NCBI GenBank assembly: GCA_937949725.1
Contig: CALECT010000153.1
Coordinates: forward strand, 1 to 64,000
Length of the DNA: 64,000 nt
Reading direction: 5' to 3'
Origin: an uncultured Pseudanabaenaceae cyanobacterium
GTDB taxonomy: Bacteria > Cyanobacteriota > Cyanobacteriia > PCC-9006 > JAAUQQ01
A program made the translations under genes and the position numbers. Below are positions 59,801 to 64,000 of this stretch, piece after piece. The notes under the pieces were generated by a model. It saw only the letters and a list, made by a program, of their open reading frames with translations. It did no database searches and was not told where the DNA came from. Numbering within the stretch: position 1 is the first letter of the stretch; every line of letters begins with the position of its first letter.

Positions 59801-59914
59801 GACCTCATCATCGTTATGGACAAAGGCTCCATTGTTGAGATGGGTAACCACAGGGAACTCATGGCCCAACGAGGCCGCTACTACTGCCTTTACCAACAGC
59901 AAGATCAGGGTTAA
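56864..59914 (+). CDS. Type I secretion ABC transporter: CNB-like domain + C39-like domain + TM + ATPase
   Basis: N-term CNB-like fold; C39-like region lacks the catalytic Cys motif ([18 protein letters not shown]); ABC motifs [53 protein letters not shown]. Confidence 0.95.
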   Translation: [1016 protein letters not shown]

Positions 59915-59990
59915 TCCCCCCTTGTCTACAAAAGCTTTTCCCTAACCTCGCCCAACTATCGCACCGCCTTAGCACCAAGGATTCAGCACG

Positions 59991-61754
59991 ATGTCGCCCA
60001 CTCCACTCTCAGGCTCTGCCCCTAGCACCGCCAATCAGAACGGCACAGCGACCAATGGTAATGGTCGCAAAACCATAACCCAAAGCCTTGGGGGTCAATC
60101 CCTCAACGTTAATAGCGGTGGCGATGGCGGGAACGGCAATGGTACTGCTGCCAAGACAGCTTCCCAGCCTCCGGCTTTTGACAAGCCTGTCATTTTCCGT
60201 CAGTCCTCTCTTTGGGCAAAGCTGATCATCATGGGCATCATCGGTGTCACAACCTTCTCCGTCGGCTGGGCCTGGTGGGCTAAATTCGAAGAAGCGGTTC
60301 AAGCCCAAGGCAAGCTCGAACCCCAAGGAGCCGTCAAAGAAGTGAATGCCCCCCTCGGAGGAGTCGTTAGCTCCATTGAAGTCGAAGAGGGGGAACGCGT
60401 AAAAAAAGGGCAAGTCCTGATTCGCCTAGACCAAACTGCTGCCCAAGCTCAGCTTGAATCCCTAAGCGAAGTGCGAGCTGCTTTAGTCGCCGAGACCAAC
60501 TATTACAAGTCAAACCTCTTGGGCCGCAGTTCTAGCCTCCCAGAAGGTTACCGCGTACCTCCAGAACTTATTTCTCTCACCGATAATCGCGCTGCTTTAA
60601 TCTCAGAGAATGAGTTATTCCGCGCCCAACTCACAGGCGCAAGCAACGTTTCAGGCCTCGATGCAACCCAACAAGCTCGCCTGACAACAGGAAATGCTGA
60701 GCGCAGTTCTCGAGAAGCCGCAGCCCAACTGGCCATTTCCCAACAACAACAACAGCTCAACCAGGTGCGCATTCGCCTCGCCAATACCCAGCAACAAATC
60801 CTCAACGCCAACAGTCAGCTCGCCAATGCTCGGCTGCAACTAAAAAGTGCAGAAGATGGCTTAGCTATTGATAGCCAGATTCTCGCCGACATTGCCCCAC
60901 TTGCTGAAGATGGTGGCATTGCCAACATCCAACTCCTGCGCCAAAAACAAGAAGTTGGTAGCGGTAAAGCTCGCGTCACCCAACAGCAAGCCGAAATCGT
61001 TAACCGAGAAGCGGAACTCACGAACCAACAGGCTGAGCTAATGCAGCTTCAGCAAGAGGAGCAGCGCCTAGAAATTGCAGTTGCCCAGGCTCAAGAAGAG
61101 ATGCTCAATACTGTGGCTCGTTCCCAGCAGGATCCTTTAAGTCGCATGGGCGAGAACGATAAGCGCATTGCTGAAATTGATAGTCAGCTCAACAAAGTCA
61201 TCGTCGAGAACGAGAAACAGATCAACGAGCTAGATAGCCAACTCAGCCAAACCCTAGTCACTCTCGGCTATCAAGAGCTAAAAGCCCCTGTAGATGGCAC
61301 AGTCTTTGACCTACAGCCCACAAGCCCAGGCTTTGTGAGCAACTCAACCGAGCCGATCCTATCGATCGTTCCAGACGAGGGCCTCGTCGCCAACGTCTTC
61401 GTAACCAATAGCGACATCGGCTTTGTCAAAGAGTGCGAAGACCCCAATGATCTTGAGACCTGCATGGATGTTGATGTGCGGATTGACTCCTTTCCTTCCA
61501 GCGAATTTGGCAATGTGAAGGGCAAACTTGTCAAGATTGGTGATGATGCCCTGCCCCCCGATCAACTCTTTAACTACTACCGTTTCCCAGCCACGGTCCA
61601 GCTAGAGAAGCAAACGATTGACGTGAATGGGAAAATCGTTCCTCTTCAATCCGGTATGTCTCTGAGCGTTAATATCAAAACTCGTCCTCGTCAGGTAATC
61701 ACCTACTTCACAGACTTGTTTGAGAAGAAGAAGAACAACTTTACTTCGCGTTAA
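59991..61754 (+). CDS. HlyD family secretion (membrane fusion) protein
   Basis: VNAPLGGVVSSIEVEEGERVKKGQVLIRLDQTAAQAQLESL; coiled coil; LGYQELKAPVDGTVFDLQPTSPGFVSNSTEPILSIVP. Confidence 0.95.
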   Translation: MSPTPLSGSAPSTANQNGTATNGNGRKTITQSLGGQSLNVNSGGDGGNGNGTAAKTASQPPAFDKPVIFRQSSLWAKLIIMGIIGVTTFSVGWAWWAKFEEAVQAQGKLEPQGAVKEVNAPLGGVVSSIEVEEGERVKKGQVLIRLDQTAAQAQLESLSEVRAALVAETNYYKSNLLGRSSSLPEGYRVPPELISLTDNRAALISENELFRAQLTGASNVSGLDATQQARLTTGNAERSSREAAAQLAISQQQQQLNQVRIRLANTQQQILNANSQLANARLQLKSAEDGLAIDSQILADIAPLAEDGGIANIQLLRQKQEVGSGKARVTQQQAEIVNREAELTNQQAELMQLQQEEQRLEIAVAQAQEEMLNTVARSQQDPLSRMGENDKRIAEIDSQLNKVIVENEKQINELDSQLSQTLVTLGYQELKAPVDGTVFDLQPTSPGFVSNSTEPILSIVPDEGLVANVFVTNSDIGFVKECEDPNDLETCMDVDVRIDSFPSSEFGNVKGKLVKIGDDALPPDQLFNYYRFPATVQLEKQTIDVNGKIVPLQSGMSLSVNIKTRPRQVITYFTDLFEKKKNNFTSR

Positions 61755-61811
61755 TAGCCCAGACAGTCTCTTTTCTTAGCTGCCCAGTCAACCAAGCGGC
61801 ATGATTGCCCC

Positions 61812-61843
61812 AAGCCCTTCGATCTGAACCAAGCGAAGGGCTT
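61812..61843 (+). terminator. Possible terminator after the hlyD-like gene
   Basis: aagcccttcg...cgaagggctt 10-bp stem; no strong T tract. Confidence 0.45.
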
Positions 61844-63195
61844 TAAACAGCTCCATCTAATGTCGGTTATCTATCCAGGAGGATGGGCTAATAAGGCTGA
61901 TGCGAAGCCAGTAAATAGCATTTGGGAGGGCTGTTATGCAGCTCGATGCTCTATTAGCTGCCAAAGACGGGTTGATGGTTTCAGCTCAGCTGAGAATGCA
62001 TCAGCCCTGCGTGAGCTAGCGGCAGCACTCACAATGTAAAAGCCATCAACCAATGGACCAAGCGAAAGCTCAAGGAAGTAAATACAACGGTTTATCCAAT
62101 TCCCTCCGAAGAGAAAGAAGTATCTCAACAATTTTTTAGAGGCAAGCCTAGACTGCAACCATAAGCTCTTGTCTAATCTTTACATCTAGCCTTCGCAGAC
62201 AAGACACCACAGACAGGCACAAAGACATTAGGAACAGACAATCAAAGAAGCTGACTAGGACAGACATCAGCAGCGACTCCAATCCCATCAGCCTTAGAGA
62301 TTGGTTGAGAATTCGGCCAAGCGTCAAATTTGCAACCTCGACTAGCCATGAGACGGCGAGGTCCCTGTCATCTTGGCAGCTTCAGAGCTCATCCGGCTAT
62401 AGCTAGAGGCCTTGCTTAAGCGATCTATTACAAGGTTTGTACCTAAAATTGCGGAAACTGATTAGACCTCTTGCATGAATGATTCCTCTAATGCTCTACA
62501 AGCCTTTAGCAGATAAAGCTTTAGTTGATCTTGGCTGTTCGCAGAAACCATGAAGTTACGTATTTGTACAAGAGTCTATTATCCAGACATCAGCCCAAAA
62601 GAGCCTAAATACCAGGAACTTCCGAGTCACCTCAAGCTCTAATTCAGCCAAGCCGAACTTTGCCATAGAAGCCTCCCGGCGACAGGTCAAGGCTGTTAGA
62701 ACAAGTTCAAAGTACTTCTTAGAAGCTAAAAAGCATCATTTCTAAAAAGCCCCAGTATTCGAGAAAGCCTCTACAGGCAACCTTGCTCTACAGTTATTTT
62801 GTAGCTGATGCCACGAGATAGCTCCATGCCACGTCCGACTCATATAGCGACGAAAGCAAGACGGATCCACGGCAGAAGCAAGACTCACAATACTTTAGAT
62901 TGTCTCTTGAAAAGTTTAGCTCAGCCGAATAAACCTCTCAAGCGTTGTTTCTACACTTCATTACTAGATCTACGAGAACATTGCCCTTTACTTGGAGAAG
63001 TCTCTTCAAGAGGTTTTATTTTCTTACTCACGATCCAAGCTGATCAAAGCAAAGACAAAAAAGCCAGATCCTGACAGCTTATCAACAGCAACAACAACAA
63101 ATTCCATACAAAGAATTGACTTCCTTCAAATATATCAATATGGTTATTTGGGACTGAAAAATCAATAGCACCATCCATCGAAGAAGAGTGAAGCT

Positions 63196-63573
63196 GTGAC
63201 AGAACCATTAAATGGCAAGGCATTACTGCAGAAAGTCAAAGAGCTTAAAGAGACAAGTGGTAACCCTACGCGTCGCGAACTAGCTCGCCTTTGTGGTTAC
63301 TCTACAACAACCAAGAAAGGCGAAACTCGCATTAACGTTGCCGAGTTTTATGAAGCATTGCTTGAGGCTAAAGGTCTTAACTTAGGTTCAGAGCAATCCC
63401 AACGCCGGGGCAGAGAAGCAACTTTTCGGGTCAGTGTCCAAAAGAATGGGCAAATCTTAATTGGAGCGGCTTATACAAAGACGATGGGGCTTAATCCAGG
63501 CGACGAATTTGATGTGAAGCTCGGGTATAAGCACATTCATCTGATTCAGCGTGACGAAGAGTCTGACGGCTAA
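63196..63573 (+). CDS. cyAbrB-family transcriptional regulator
   Basis: GTG start; GKALLQKVKELKETSG...RLCGYSTTTKKGETRINVAEFYEALLEAKGLNLG; C-term AbrB-like VQKNGQILIGAAYTKTMGLNPGDEFDVKLG. Confidence 0.93.
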   Translation: MTEPLNGKALLQKVKELKETSGNPTRRELARLCGYSTTTKKGETRINVAEFYEALLEAKGLNLGSEQSQRRGREATFRVSVQKNGQILIGAAYTKTMGLNPGDEFDVKLGYKHIHLIQRDEESDG

Positions 63574-63636
63574 TCATCCTGTGCTGACAATAAATACTCG
63601 TTTTATTCAGCCTCAGTCACGATATTTTTTGACGAT

Positions 63637-63680
63637 CCAAAGTGCCACCTTCCGATAGAAAGGTGGCACTTTGGGTCTTT
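63637..63680 (+). terminator. Terminator-like hairpin after cyAbrB gene
   Basis: Perfect 15-bp stem ccaaagtgccacctt/aaggtggcactttgg then gtctttt. Confidence 0.75.
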
Positions 63681-64000
63681 TGCGGCCAGCATAGTTCCCA
63701 ATCGCAAGTTCAAGAACCAAACTGCAGGCAAGCTCAACAAACGACCAGAGATGCATGAAGTGGGAGACACAACTCACCACTTAAAAATCGCTGGCCATCG
63801 AGAAGTACAAAGGAACTGCAGTAGTGATTTCTTGACTCTGAATCCACAATTTCGGAAAAGATCAGCTCCTTTATAGAAACAATGGACGAGTTAAATCTTC
63901 CATAAAGTCTCTTTATAGTCTGGGCAAGGCTCAAGCCAAGATGCCAATCTGTAACAAATATTGCTTCCGCACTGTGTGTCTACCCTCAGGGCTTTGACCC

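Noticed and set aside
61860-62039. 59-aa ORF with CYAARCSISC after the T1SS genes (candidate exported peptide)
   Set aside because: No ribosome-binding site, follows a terminator-like hairpin, no leader/GG motif, and the exporter's C39-like domain looks inactive.
62808-63074. 88-aa ORF upstream of cyAbrB
   Set aside because: No recognisable motif, weak start context, AT-rich non-coding-like surroundings.
1-64000. tRNA/rRNA, CRISPR arrays, transposases
   Set aside because: None seen on reading; a tRNAscan/CRISPR-finder run would be needed to exclude divergent cases.

Overview
This is a cyanobacterial chromosomal window, judged from the many GCGATCGC/HIP1-type octamers and from clear rbcR, ndhF1, homogentisate phytyltransferase and cyAbrB genes. 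I saw no rRNA, tRNA, CRISPR array or transposase. Main blocks, left to right: (1) the 3' end of a Pro-rich/RTX-like protein and a CAP-domain/FG-GAP-repeat protein; (2) an esterase with an apparent N-terminal frameshift, followed by a 9-residue-repeat protein; (3) a three-gene cassette of coiled-coil, small basic and HNH-nuclease proteins; (4) photolyase, NUDIX, hpt and PD-(D/E)XK genes; (5) ndhF1, a thioredoxin, and a 7-gene cluster resembling the Synechocystis slr0144-slr0152 PSII-assembly operon (kinase, two V4R proteins, 2Fe-2S ferredoxin), divergent from rbcR; (6) a second kinase, a Crp/Fnr regulator, a 7TM-HD phosphodiesterase, an SLH protein, an FHA-PrsW fusion and peptide deformylase; (7) an ~14 kb minus-strand glycan/sugar cluster; (8) a type I secretion module (parvulin, CNB/C39-like ABC transporter, HlyD), then a cyAbrB regulator. 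Items most worth follow-up: the HNH cassette, whose second and third proteins share a short motif; the 9-aa repeat protein; two small ORFs below the ORF-track cutoff; the FHA-PrsW fusion; and the possible link between the type I exporter and signal-peptide-less repeat proteins. All names are from reading sequence by eye; no database search was run.
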